Shown here: positions 6,862-14,779 of the stretch, in pieces
How the letters are laid out: every line of letters starts with the position of its first letter
Position numbering within the stretch: position 1 is the first letter of the stretch
Source of the DNA: Armatimonadota bacterium
GTDB taxonomy: Bacteria > Armatimonadota > Fimbriimonadia > Fimbriimonadales > Fimbriimonadaceae
Assembly (NCBI GenBank): GCA_025360125.1
Contig: JANYCU010000042.1
Location: 1 to 54,365, forward strand
Length of the DNA stretch: 54,365 nt
Reading direction: 5' to 3'
Notes under the pieces: model-generated
Database searches by the model: none
What the model saw: the letters and a program-made list of their open reading frames with translations, nothing else
Told to the model about the DNA's origin: nothing
Made by a program: the position numbers and the translations under genes

Positions 6862-8301
6862 CTACTTATAGAACTTCTTGATGTCCGCGTGAAGCTTCTT
6901 CATGCAACCCTCGTCGATATACATCATGTGTCCCGCTTCGTAATACTCCGTATGGATATTCGACCGGAGCGAAACATCCAACGCCAAGTGGTTCACGGTG
7001 TACTCGGTCGCAAAATAAGGCGTCGCCATGTCGTAATAGCCCGACGCAATGAACACCTTCATATAAGGGTTCTTTGACATCGCCGCCCGCAGCGCCTCCG
7101 AAGTATCCGGATGTCCCGCACCAGCATCACCATAAGACCAGTTCTTCCAAAGCTCACCCGGATTAAACACGTAATACGACTGATCGGTCTCATAGCCCAA
7201 GTCCCGCCGAATATAGTCATTGATCATCGCTGTATAAGGCGCCATGATCGCCGTCATCGAAGGATCATGCTCAGGGTTCTCATTCGCCGATGATTCATCG
7301 ATTCCTTTAAATCGACTATCCAACCTACCAACCGTTCGCTTCTCCTCGCGAAGCAATTCCTTGCAGAACCGGTGAATATTGACTCGCAAATCAGTCGACT
7401 CCAAATAATCCTCGCTCAAGCCCGTCAACGAAGCGAGCTTGGTTCGAACTGACTTTCGCTCGGCTTCGGTCAACGAAGACCCCTTCGCCAACGCCAAAAC
7501 ATACTCATTAGAAGCAAACTCTTCGCTCGCCTTCAATGCCGCTTCCAACGATTTAAACTTCGTCTTCTTGTGGAACCAGGCTGTCGCCGTGTAAGTCGGC
7601 AAAAAGACCTGATAAGGCAAGTCGTTCCCCTTATTAAACCGAGCCGTCTGGAAATTCAGGATCGACGAAACTAAAACGATCGAGTTAAACGCGATGCCCT
7701 TCTCAACCAAGTGTCCCGAAAGACCCGCCGCCCGTGTCGTTCCGTAGCTTTCACCCACCATGTGCAACGGCGACGACCATCGGTTGTTCCGAGTCAAATA
7801 CAAGCGAATGAATTCGCCAATGGACTCAATATCCCCCTCCAAGCTCCAAAACTTCTTGCCGCCGTCCTTCTTCGATGGGCGACTATAACCCGTCCCGATT
7901 GGATCAATGAACACCAAATCCGTATCCTCAAGCCAAGAATATTCGTTGTCAACCAGCTTAAAGGGTGGCTGAGGCATCCCCCCGTCCGCCTCCATCACCA
8001 CCCGTTTTGGACCAATCAAGCCAAGATGCAGCCAAACCGACGAACTTCCCGGTCCACCATTAAAGCTGAACATAATCGGACGCGTCGACGGATCCTTTAC
8101 ACCTTCTTTGGTGTACGCCATATAGAAAATCCCGCCCTCGACTTCACCGAGCTCGTTATTAATCGGCATCATTCCGGTCGTCGCGGTGTATTTCAGATCG
8201 CCAAGCTTGTGTCGGGTCACCACGGGCGCTTTGTCAGTGGTAAGAGGATATTTCTCCTCAGGTTTCTCTTTCGTCTCGGGGGTTACGGCTGCGTCGCTCA
8301 T
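6862..8301 (-). CDS. S10 family serine carboxypeptidase-like protein, no signal peptide
   Basis: A 479-residue alpha/beta-hydrolase peptidase of family S10, which removes C-terminal residues from peptides. The oxyanion region FNGGPGSSSVWLH, the nucleophile motif GESYG, the acid in SGYYDMATP and the base in EAGHMMY are all present in order. The N-terminus (MSDAAVTPETKEKPEEK) is hydrophilic and has no signal sequence, so the enzyme appears cytoplasmic. Its paralogue at 33536-35011 has a clear secretion signal. Single start at ATG 8301, with a -10-like TATAAG at 8317-8322 on the minus strand. It is divergent from the Gfo/Idh/MocA gene at 8404; the roughly 100-bp gap probably holds promoters for both. 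Confidence 0.92.
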   Translation of the reverse strand: MSDAAVTPETKEKPEEKYPLTTDKAPVVTRHKLGDLKYTATTGMMPINNELGEVEGGIFYMAYTKEGVKDPSTRPIMFSFNGGPGSSSVWLHLGLIGPKRVVMEADGGMPQPPFKLVDNEYSWLEDTDLVFIDPIGTGYSRPSKKDGGKKFWSLEGDIESIGEFIRLYLTRNNRWSSPLHMVGESYGTTRAAGLSGHLVEKGIAFNSIVLVSSILNFQTARFNKGNDLPYQVFLPTYTATAWFHKKTKFKSLEAALKASEEFASNEYVLALAKGSSLTEAERKSVRTKLASLTGLSEDYLESTDLRVNIHRFCKELLREEKRTVGRLDSRFKGIDESSANENPEHDPSMTAIMAPYTAMINDYIRRDLGYETDQSYYVFNPGELWKNWSYGDAGAGHPDTSEALRAAMSKNPYMKVFIASGYYDMATPYFATEYTVNHLALDVSLRSNIHTEYYEAGHMMYIDEGCMKKLHADIKKFYK

Positions 8302-8403
8302 AAGGTGTCAACTACCATCTTATACGATCCTTTTAACGAAATGCCTCCCACGATTGTCCCAAAGCCAATCGAAGGTGTAACATGCACAAGTTAGGGCTGA
8401 ACT

Positions 8404-9756
8404 ATGGATTCTTTCAACAACTCTTCGCGACCCAGTGCCAATGGACCAAGTGCCAATATTGGTTTCGGTTCACCATCCCTTGCCAATCTCTCGTACGACC
8501 CCGAAACAAACACAGCTTCGGACCCCGCAGCACGAACCCGCAAACCTGTTTCTGCTAACAACAAGTTGGTCATGGGCCTTATCGGCTGCGGAGGAATGGG
8601 CGCGGCAAACATGCGCAACCTCATGGAGTTTGACGATGTCGAGTTCGCCGCCGTTTGCGACGTCGATACAGCCCGAATGCCCGATGATATCAAAAAGATC
8701 GAAGAGGTCTATGGCAAGAAACCCGAAATCTTCCACGATTACCGTAAGATGCTCGAACGAAAAGATATCGACGCGATCATCGTCGGCTCTCCCGACCACT
8801 GGCATGCTTTAAACCTCATCCACGCCTGCGAAGCAGGAAAAGATATCTACTGCGAAAAGCCTATCAGTCACAACTTCGTCGAAGCCCAAGCCATGATGGC
8901 TGCCCAAGCTCACTTCAAACGAATCGTTCAAGTCGGAACGTGGCAACGAAGCACCCGAGAATTTCATGATGCCATCGAATACATTCGAGCTGGCAAACTC
9001 GGCAAAATCACCCATTGTCGAGCCTGGATCGCCGACGGAGCTCGCCTCGGAAACCAACAACCGACCACGCCACCTGCAAGCCTCGACTACGACACATGGT
9101 GTGGCCCCGCCGAAATGAAGCCGTATCAGCAGAATCGAACCCACTTCAATTGGCGATACATGCGAAACACGGGCGGCGGACTCACCACCGACTGGGGAGT
9201 TCATATGATCGACATCGCCCTCCTCGGCATGAGCAAAGACCAAGATCTAGTGATGCCGACAAGCGTCACGACAATTGGCGGAAAGTGGGCCTTCACCGAC
9301 GACGACCGCGACGCCGCCGATTCGCTCGAATCGATCATGCAGTTCCCCGACCAAAACTTCGTCCTGACCTGGTCAGTCCTCCGCGATCACCCCAAGAAAG
9401 AAGGTCACGGAACCGATTTCATCTCCGCCGACGGTCGAACGCTTCGAGTTTGGCGAGGCGGATGGATCATCCTCGACGCCGAAGGAAAAGAGCTGCCGAA
9501 AGAGTCCGCAACACCGCAAGATTCAAACCACTGGAGAAACTTCCTCGACTGCGTCAAGAGCCGAGAAAAGCCACGATCCGACCTTCACTCAGTCGGACAG
9601 ACCACTACGGTTTGCCACCTCTCAAACATGGCGCTCTACTCTGGAAAGACCGTCAAATTCGATAAATCGAAAATGAGCGTAGTCGGAAACAATGGCAAGG
9701 ACACCCTTTGCTATCAACGCCAATACCGAAAGGGATACAGCTTGAAGAAGTATTAG
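8404..9756 (+). CDS. Gfo/Idh/MocA family oxidoreductase lacking a Tat signal (tandem copy 1)
   Basis: An NAD(P)-dependent sugar or cyclitol dehydrogenase family protein of 450 residues. The Rossmann segment VMGLIGCGGMGAANM, the EKPISHNF motif and DWGVHMIDIALLGM are intact. It aligns almost end to end with the neighbour at 9875. The first 33 residues differ: where the paralogue has a twin-arginine leader, this copy reads SSRPSANGPSANIGFG, with a small internal duplication of AGTGCCAAT and no Arg-Arg or hydrophobic core. It is therefore probably retained in the cytoplasm. The 5' flanks of both copies share TGTAA(C/G)ATGCA about 28 nt before the ATG, evidently duplicated with the gene. The exact substrate is unknown. 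Confidence 0.9.
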   Translation: MDSFNNSSRPSANGPSANIGFGSPSLANLSYDPETNTASDPAARTRKPVSANNKLVMGLIGCGGMGAANMRNLMEFDDVEFAAVCDVDTARMPDDIKKIEEVYGKKPEIFHDYRKMLERKDIDAIIVGSPDHWHALNLIHACEAGKDIYCEKPISHNFVEAQAMMAAQAHFKRIVQVGTWQRSTREFHDAIEYIRAGKLGKITHCRAWIADGARLGNQQPTTPPASLDYDTWCGPAEMKPYQQNRTHFNWRYMRNTGGGLTTDWGVHMIDIALLGMSKDQDLVMPTSVTTIGGKWAFTDDDRDAADSLESIMQFPDQNFVLTWSVLRDHPKKEGHGTDFISADGRTLRVWRGGWIILDAEGKELPKESATPQDSNHWRNFLDCVKSREKPRSDLHSVGQTTTVCHLSNMALYSGKTVKFDKSKMSVVGNNGKDTLCYQRQYRKGYSLKKY

Positions 9757-9774
9757 ACCAGTAAAAGTCGTTTG

Positions 9775-9808
9775 GCCCTTGGGAATGAATATCCCCAAGG
9801 GCAATTTT
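9775..9808 (+). terminator. intrinsic terminator-like hairpin
   Basis: GCCCTTGGG pairs with CCCAAGGGC (9775-9783 / 9794-9802) and is followed by AATTTT. It lies 18 nt past the stop at 9756, so the two tandem oxidoreductase genes are probably separate transcription units. Confidence 0.65.
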
Positions 9809-9874
9809 AAAGCCACTTTCTCGCTTGATGCTGACCCAAGAGAACGTGTAAGATGCAAAGGTCAGGGTTGACTC

Positions 9875-11239
9875 ATGGATTCAAACAAAAACTTATCGCG
9901 AAGGAAATTTCTTCAATCGTCGGCAGTAACCGCCGCCGGACTTGGCTTTGGGGCAACGTCCCTTGCCAACATGGCCTACGATCCCAATACGGGAATAGCC
10001 ACTGACCCAACGGCTCGGACACGAAAAAACCATTCACCCAACGACAAGATCGTCATGGGCCTCATTGGTTGTCACGGAATGGGTGCGGCCAACATGCGCA
10101 ACCTCATGCAGTTCGACGATGTCGAGTTTGTCGCAATTTGTGACGTCGATACCGCGCGAATGCCCGATGAAATCAAGCAGATCGAAAAGGTCTATGGCAA
10201 AAAGCCAGACATCTACACCGACTACCGCAAAATGCTTGAGCGAAAAGACATCGACGCAATCATCGTCGGCTCACCCGACCACTGGCATGCCCTAAACCTG
10301 ATCCACGCCTGTGAAGCCGGGAAAGACGTCTACTGCGAAAAGCCAATCAGCCACAACTTTGTCGAGGCCCGCTCCATGATGAACTGCAAGGAATATCATA
10401 AGCGCGTCGTCCAAGTTGGAACCTGGCAACGAAGCACCAAAGAATTCCATGACGCAATCGAATACATTCGAGCCGGAAAGCTCGGAAAGATCACCCATTG
10501 CCGAGCCTGGGCTTGGGACGGAACGCGAATCGGAAAAGGGAAGGTCGAAACCCCGCCGTCCACTCTGGATTACGATATGTGGTCAGGTCCTGCAGAATTG
10601 CTGCCATACAAATCGAACAAAACCCACTACAACTGGCGATGGGTTCGCAATACGGGTGGCGGAATCACCACTGACTGGGGCGTTCATATGATCGACATCG
10701 CCCTCCTCGGCATGAGCAAAGGCCTTGACCTTGTGATGCCCGATACGGTCAGCTCTTACGGCGGACTCTGGGCCTCAGACGGAGACGACCGAGACGCCTG
10801 GGATAGCATCGAATCCATCATGCGATTCCCCGATCAAAACTTTGTCATGACATGGTCAATCCTTCGGGATCACCCAGGCAAGGATGGAAACGGAGCCGAA
10901 TTCGTATCCCAAGATGGTCGAACCCTTCGCGTATGGCGAGGTGGCTGGATCATCCTCGATGCCGACGGAAAGGAATTGCCAAAAGAGTCAGCGGAACCAC
11001 AAGACTCCAACCACTGGAGAAACTTCCTTGATTGCGTCAAGAGCCGACAAGCTCCTCGGTCAGACCTCCATTCAGTCGGCCAAACCACCATGGTTTGCCA
11101 CATGGCCAACATGGCGGCCTACTCTGGAAAGACCGTCAAGTTCGACAAGAAGAAGATGGATATCGTCGGCAACGACGGCAAGGGCAACCTTTCCTATTCA
11201 CGTGAATATCGAAAGGGTTACACCCTCAAGAAATATTAA
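9875..11239 (+). CDS. Tat-exported Gfo/Idh/MocA family oxidoreductase (tandem copy 2)
   Basis: A 454-residue paralogue of the preceding gene with a standard twin-arginine leader: SRRKFLQSSAVTAAGLGFGATSLA at about residues 8-31. The folded NAD(P)-binding enzyme would therefore be exported. Rossmann motif VMGLIGCHGMGAANM, EKPISHNF and DWGVHMIDIALLGM follow. Such exported members are common in bacteria that process unusual sugars in the periplasm; the substrate is unknown. A -10-like TAAGAT lies 21 nt upstream in the flank shared with copy 1. Downstream the transcript meets the 47-bp tandem repeats and a strong terminator at 11484. Confidence 0.92.
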   Translation: MDSNKNLSRRKFLQSSAVTAAGLGFGATSLANMAYDPNTGIATDPTARTRKNHSPNDKIVMGLIGCHGMGAANMRNLMQFDDVEFVAICDVDTARMPDEIKQIEKVYGKKPDIYTDYRKMLERKDIDAIIVGSPDHWHALNLIHACEAGKDVYCEKPISHNFVEARSMMNCKEYHKRVVQVGTWQRSTKEFHDAIEYIRAGKLGKITHCRAWAWDGTRIGKGKVETPPSTLDYDMWSGPAELLPYKSNKTHYNWRWVRNTGGGITTDWGVHMIDIALLGMSKGLDLVMPDTVSSYGGLWASDGDDRDAWDSIESIMRFPDQNFVMTWSILRDHPGKDGNGAEFVSQDGRTLRVWRGGWIILDADGKELPKESAEPQDSNHWRNFLDCVKSRQAPRSDLHSVGQTTMVCHMANMAAYSGKTVKFDKKKMDIVGNDGKGNLSYSREYRKGYTLKKY

Positions 11240-11243
11240 ACTC

Positions 11244-11478
11244 TTTGGAGGGTGGGCATCTTGCCCTCCGGTATTTCGATCTCCCGAAACTTTGGAGGGT
11301 GGGCATCTTGCCCACCAGCTTTTCGATCTTCCGAAACTTTGGAGGGTGGGCATCTTGCCCTCCAGCTTTTCGATCTTCCGAAACTTTCGAGGGTGGGCAT
11401 CTTGCCCTCCAGTATTTCAATCTCCCGAAACTTTGGAGGGTGGGCATCTTGCCCTCCAGCTTTTCGAACTTCCGAAAC
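11244..11478 (+). repeat. five tandem 47-bp units with hairpins
   Basis: Units begin at 11244, 11291, 11338, 11385 and 11432. Each contains GGAGGGTGGGCATCTTGCCCTCC-type sequence (GGGC-ATCTT-GCCC stem, or GGAGGG over CCCTCC) and ends in TTCCGAAAC or TCCCGAAAC. Units differ by a few bases; one has CCCACC for CCCTCC and another TTTCGAGG for TTTGGAGG. There are no unique spacers, so it is not a CRISPR array. Open frames across it are artefacts of the 47-bp period. It fills most of the 334-bp gap 11240-11573. Confidence 0.92.
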
Positions 11479-11483
11479 TTTGG

Positions 11484-11510
11484 AAGGCAGAGAGAAATCT
11501 CTGCCTTTTT
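11484..11510 (+). terminator. rho-independent terminator
   Basis: A perfect 10-bp stem (AAGGCAGAGA / TCTCTGCCTT, GAAA tetraloop) is followed by T's. It comes directly after the fifth tandem unit and would end the oxidoreductase transcript, with all five repeat hairpins in its 3' untranslated region. Confidence 0.88.
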
Positions 11511-11573
11511 CGTCAAAACCTCACAAATCACTCTAGATTTCGAAAACCCCTCCGACAACTTAATCAGAGGCTT

Positions 11574-11966
11574 ATGGTTTTCAAAATAATCAAGACAGTT
11601 GTGAAGTGCGCGGTACTGCTCACCCTTGGCGCCGCAATCGGAATTTGGTTCGCTCCCCCGCAGGCAAAGGTTCTCATGGGCAAGAAGTTAGCCGTCGCTC
11701 AGGGCCATGCTCAAAAGTTTCACAAAGGGGCTAACAAGCTTTGGATCGAAAACCTTCAAAAGAAACTCGCCGCTGCTGGTAAGTCTCTCGATCCCCGACG
11801 CATCGACAAAGACACCGTCAATTCGTGGGTGAACTCTGGAAAGCACACCATCGCCGCCATCTCAGCCGACGCAAAACAAACCCAGGAATCAATTTCGAAA
11901 GCCGGACAAGTCCTCCAAAGCGCACGATCCGAATACCAAAAAGTCGGTGCCATTCTCGGTATGTGA
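11574..11966 (+). CDS. small protein with one N-terminal membrane anchor
   Basis: 130 residues of unknown family. An N-terminal hydrophobic segment (VVKCAVLLTLGAAIGIWFAPPQAKVL, about residues 7-30) is followed by a lysine- and glutamine-rich helical region. It resembles membrane-anchored stress or YtxH-like proteins in layout only. ATG 11574 has AGAGG about 5 nt upstream. The open frame extends far upstream through the tandem repeats and into the preceding gene, but that part is not coding. The stop overlaps a possible GTG start of the next gene at 11963. Confidence 0.65.
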   Translation: MVFKIIKTVVKCAVLLTLGAAIGIWFAPPQAKVLMGKKLAVAQGHAQKFHKGANKLWIENLQKKLAAAGKSLDPRRIDKDTVNSWVNSGKHTIAAISADAKQTQESISKAGQVLQSARSEYQKVGAILGM

Positions 11967-11974
11967 TCGAACAA

Positions 11975-12388
11975 ATGAATCTAAAGCTGTACGTTCAGTA
12001 CTGGATCAAACTCGCGATCGCAAAATCCTACAACTGGGGTCAGGCAAAAATGTTCGTGCCTCCCGCTTTCTTAGGAAATTTCCATGCGAGAATGGATGTC
12101 AGCAACGACGTTCTCAAAGTTTTCTACCGCGGATTAAAGCCCCTTTGGGCGGCCGATACCGAATCCGTTCTGTTGACTGCATACAAAATTGAATACATTA
12201 ATTTAAGCCACTTCGATCACCTTGAGTGGTACCAGGCATTTGAAAATGCCTACAATCGAGTGTCTCAAGCCGCCATTCGACACAAATTTGGCCTCGATAT
12301 CGTCGAACTTTGTCTCGCGACCGCAGAAGTTCGATATCGAGAGCAAGATCGAAAATTAAGTTCGAATTCGGCCCACAAAGTCGCCTAG
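11975..12388 (+). CDS. conserved-looking hypothetical protein, 137 residues
   Basis: Family not recognised. The protein is rich in aromatic residues (YVQYWIKLAIAKSYNWGQAK, FDHLEWYQAFENAYNRVSQ) and predicted largely helical, with no signal or membrane segment. ATG 11975 lies 8 nt past the previous stop; an alternative GTG at 11963 overlaps that stop. Close spacing suggests co-transcription with the membrane-anchored protein before it. No good terminator is visible before rpmG. Confidence 0.6.
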   Translation: MNLKLYVQYWIKLAIAKSYNWGQAKMFVPPAFLGNFHARMDVSNDVLKVFYRGLKPLWAADTESVLLTAYKIEYINLSHFDHLEWYQAFENAYNRVSQAAIRHKFGLDIVELCLATAEVRYREQDRKLSSNSAHKVA

Positions 12389-12433
12389 AACCCGTTCTTA
12401 GCGCCAATCCAGGGAAATGGTGACGATGACCCG

Positions 12434-12463
12434 TTGCAAAACGATTCGCCTTTTGACCATAAT
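12434..12463 (+). promoter_or_regulatory. candidate promoter for rpmG-rpmF
   Basis: TTGCAA (12434-12439) and CATAAT (12458-12463) are separated by 18 nt, about 45 nt before the rpmG ATG. This is the only gene pair nearby with a normal-length leader, as expected for ribosomal proteins. Confidence 0.4.
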
Positions 12464-12506
12464 ATATGTTCTGCCGGGTGCGTAGCACCGTGTTGAGGTT
12501 TGTCCC

Positions 12507-12677
12507 ATGGCGAAGAAAAAAGGCGAAATTAGAGAAATTATCCGAATCGTGTGTACCGAGGATGGGAAAAGCTATTACACGACTACCAAAAATAAGCGTA
12601 ATACCCCTGACCGACTTGAGTTGATGAAGTTCAATTCACATTTGCGAAAGTATACGCTTCACCGAGAGAAGAAGTAA
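12507..12677 (+). CDS. rpmG: 50S ribosomal protein L33
   Basis: A 56-residue protein, [18 protein letters not shown] at its start and [12 protein letters not shown] at its end, with the L33 layout (basic N-terminus, beta-strand core, [18 protein letters not shown]). It binds 23S rRNA near the E site of the large subunit. It has only one cysteine (in IVCTE) rather than the CxxC pairs of zinc-binding paralogues, so it is the zinc-independent form. ATG 12507 follows TGTCCC, with GTTGAGGTT further upstream. L32 follows after 16 nt and the two share a terminator. Confidence 0.9.
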   Translation: MAKKKGEIREIIRIVCTEDGKSYYTTTKNKRNTPDRLELMKFNSHLRKYTLHREKK

Positions 12678-12693
12678 CCGAGGAAACTGAAAG

Positions 12694-12876
12694 ATGCCAA
12701 ATCCAAAACGACGTTTTAGCCACCAGAGAACTGCTCTGCGACGAACGAACTACACGGCCAAGCTTCCTGAAATCACGCTCTCGAAGCAGGTTGATGGCGA
12801 GCCGTTCCGACTCAATCACAACGCAAGCCCAGAAGGATACTGGAAAGGCCGACGACTTCCTGGTTTCAAAGACTAG
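12694..12876 (+). CDS. rpmF: 50S ribosomal protein L32
   Basis: 60 residues beginning MPNPKRRFSHQRTALRRTNY, the conserved basic N-terminus of L32, which lies near the peptide exit region of the large subunit. The usual zinc-binding cysteines are absent, so this is the C-minus form, matching the single-cysteine L33 encoded just upstream. It is in an operon with rpmG and followed at once by a strong terminator. Confidence 0.92.
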   Translation: MPNPKRRFSHQRTALRRTNYTAKLPEITLSKQVDGEPFRLNHNASPEGYWKGRRLPGFKD

Positions 12877-12900
12877 GATCGTGTTAACAATTTGAAAAAG

Positions 12901-12930
12901 CCGTCTTCGGATTCCGAAGACGGTTTTTTT
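12901..12930 (+). terminator. rho-independent terminator of rpmG-rpmF
   Basis: CCGTCTTCGG folds on TTCCGAAGACGG (12901-12923), followed directly by seven T's. It is 24 nt past the L32 stop. Confidence 0.95.
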
Positions 12931-13234
12931 GTGCGTTTGTAGCTTCGCCAATCCGAATTTCCATGCTACGGAATAGTTCGAATACTCAATTGGCGATGCT
13001 ACAAGTTTTGGTCCGCGCCATTTACTCGCATTTCGCGCTCCCAATTCCAATCCTCAATCTCCAAATTCCAAACTAAAAACCCTAAATATTGCCACTCGCG
13101 AAGCGAGATGCTTCTTTGGACAGAGAAGCCGATGAGCCATTCAACCAGAAACGGGAGGCATATGGTGGCGAATCGGATGAGTCGATTGAGCGAAGCGAAT
13201 AAATTTCTCTAATGGAAACCTGTAAACTTGTGAA
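12931..13234. other. intergenic stretch without recognisable features
   Basis: No plausible gene on either strand and no strong hairpin; it includes short runs such as ACTCGCGAAGCGAGA, a 6-bp palindromic stem. The last 12 bases before the next ATG contain a TGTAAACT -10 box (TAAACT at 13223-13228), exactly 6 nt upstream of it. Confidence 0.6.
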
Positions 13235-14107
13235 ATGCGCAAGTTCTGGAAATTTGCCAAACCCCTCGGCCCGGGATTCGGAATAAGCAAGTCCTTTTAC
13301 CTATCCGTCCTCGCTGGCTCACCTGCGCTTCCGCCCATCACCGGAATCATCAATCCAAAAGGCACCAATGGCACGATTGCGGGCTTTGGTGTCCCCCTCG
13401 TCGACGGCAAAGACAAGGCAATCCTGGATTCGCCGATGCTCCGAGGAACCTATGCTCTGGCTAGCACAGACCAAAAGACCGTCGTCCGACTCATGGTGAT
13501 GAGTGCCGAGGAAGCAGGTTTCGCACCTGATCGAATCGCCACCAGCCCCGCCGCCGCCCTCCTTTCACCCGAGCTTCTCATCCAACTTCGATCAACCTGG
13601 CATCTACTCCAACTCAGCTTCGAAAGCCACGATCCGGACGTCTACCCATCCCTCGACTTCCTCCTGGGAATTGCCGTCCGACTTGGCCAAGCAACCCAAG
13701 CCATCATCGCCGACCCGCTGGCCGAGCGCTACGTGATCCCAGGTGCACTAATCATGCATCCCCGCACTGATCCAAAATTCGACGCTCGCGAGCATGTTTA
13801 CATCCATCGCCGACAAAACGGAGCCACATGGCATGTCTTCACCAAAGGCTTAGCCAAATTTGTTCAACCCGAGCTTGAACTCCTCGGAGTCGAAGAAGAC
13901 GACCTATCCGAAGCTGCCCGCTTCCTCATGTCCGTATCGCAAGGTGTCTTGTCCGGATTCCTCATTCGCAGCGGATCCGAAGTTGGTCCGTTCGAAGCCC
14001 GAGCGGGAGGCCACAATCCTTCAGTCTGGAACCACACTCCGGTGATGGAATTATTGCCGCCAACTGGCAAATCCGTCTCCGAATTACTGAACATGCCGTT
14101 CGAGTAA
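13235..14107 (+). CDS. hypothetical protein, 290 residues
   Basis: Family not recognised. A soluble alpha/beta protein with no signal peptide. The central part has a long Leu-rich helix (LLSPELLIQLRSTWHLLQLSF), then a segment PLAERYVIPGALI. The C-terminal third ends PVMELLPPTGKSVSELLNMPFE. A TAAACT -10 box precedes ATG 13235 by 6 nt, so the mRNA is probably leaderless. It stands alone, between the L33/L32 operon and a region of duplicated gene-start sequence. Confidence 0.75.
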   Translation: MRKFWKFAKPLGPGFGISKSFYLSVLAGSPALPPITGIINPKGTNGTIAGFGVPLVDGKDKAILDSPMLRGTYALASTDQKTVVRLMVMSAEEAGFAPDRIATSPAAALLSPELLIQLRSTWHLLQLSFESHDPDVYPSLDFLLGIAVRLGQATQAIIADPLAERYVIPGALIMHPRTDPKFDAREHVYIHRRQNGATWHVFTKGLAKFVQPELELLGVEEDDLSEAARFLMSVSQGVLSGFLIRSGSEVGPFEARAGGHNPSVWNHTPVMELLPPTGKSVSELLNMPFE

Positions 14108-14119
14108 TTGAACCTACGA

Positions 14120-14164
14120 GTATCCCATATCTATGAAGCTTAGCGAAGGGGATCGAGTCAGAAT
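14120..14164 (+). repeat. detached copy of the start of the 15868 gene
   Basis: 45 bp match 15855-15899 with two changes. The copy includes the -10-like TATCCN, the 6-nt gap, ATG and ten codons (MKLSEGDRVR). It then diverges and stops at TAA 14172-14174. The DNA between the two copies (about 1.7 kb) contains two complete genes. Confidence 0.9.
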
Positions 14165-14202
14165 TAATATCTAACGATTTCTTTTTTTCATATCAAATAC
14201 TC

Positions 14203-14231
14203 TTGACAAGACTTAAAACCGAGGATAACAT
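14203..14231 (+). promoter_or_regulatory. sigma-70-type promoter (TTGACA-N17-TAACAT)
   Basis: A consensus -35 TTGACA (14203-14208) lies exactly 17 nt before TAACAT (14226-14231). The expected start point falls near 14238-14241, at the ATG of the secreted-protein gene, so the transcript has almost no leader. This is the best promoter match in the window. Confidence 0.75.
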
Positions 14232-14240
14232 GAATTTGCC

Positions 14241-14773
14241 ATGAAAAACATGCCCCCCCCCGATTGGGAAAGATAATTATTACAACATTGTTGCCAATTT
14301 GCGTTGCTACTTTTGCATCAGCCCAGTCAGAAGGTGATACACGCAACGTAACACCTACAACCCATCGAGTCTCTGTGACCACAACAGATGTGAGCGTTAA
14401 GTCGCCTGGAACTCATTCGTATTCGTACGATGAATATTTATACGATAGTTGCACGAGCAACACCATCAATAACCCAGGGTGGACAAGTCCCTTTTCAGTT
14501 TTGAAAAGTGTCTTATCCATTCACTTTGAGCGAAACGGAACGCTGACCGTTCCGTCAGGAAAAATTGGCAAAATCACCGTATCCAAAACCCATACCGCGT
14601 ATGGCAGTACAGGTGGTGACGAGAATACAGATGCCAATGAATGGATTGGAGGCGAAGTATTTAGCGGCACGGTCTGGGTAGCTTTCGCCTGGTCACGAAA
14701 CGAGCGGTCGTATACCAACGCAGATTTGACAACTGTAATTATTGACAACCCTGGCACTGGCGGAGGAGGCTAA
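14241..14773 (+). CDS. secreted hypothetical protein with a C9 tract at its start (frame interrupted)
   Basis: From ATG 14241 the frame reads MKNMPPP through a run of nine C's (14253-14261) and stops at TAA within four codons. With one more C the frame joins a 169-codon reading frame beginning at 14264 and gives a textbook signal peptide (MKNMPPPR then LGKIIITTLLPICVATFASA). The mature part is Ser/Thr/Asn-rich, beta-type, ending in GTGGGG. As sequenced, only a TTG at 14264 could start the long frame. Options are a phase-variable gene switched by C-tract slippage, a sequencing miscount, or TTG initiation. The best promoter in the window points at ATG 14241, which favours the first two. It forms a pair with the next gene inside the inserted segment. 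Confidence 0.6.
14253..14261 (+). repeat. C9 homopolymer within a signal-peptide coding region
   Basis: Nine consecutive C's directly after the second ATG of the gene. Tracts of this length slip during replication; ten C's would put the gene in frame. Confidence 0.9.
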
Positions 14774-14779
14774 ACCACC

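Noticed and set aside
7711-8394. 227-codon frame antisense to the S10 peptidase
   Set aside because: Arg/His-rich product typical of the shadow of a C-ending-codon gene; the S10 gene has all catalytic motifs.
11244-11478. CRISPR array
   Set aside because: Units are contiguous with no unique spacers, and no cas genes lie nearby.
10884-11573. Long upstream extension of the 11574 gene
   Set aside because: It is the third frame of the Gfo/Idh/MocA gene followed by repeats; the membrane anchor and ribosome site start at 11574.
11226-11589. Repetitive open frames on both strands across the tandem repeats
   Set aside because: They exist only because 47-bp units without stops were multiplied; there are no start signals and codon use is unlike real genes.
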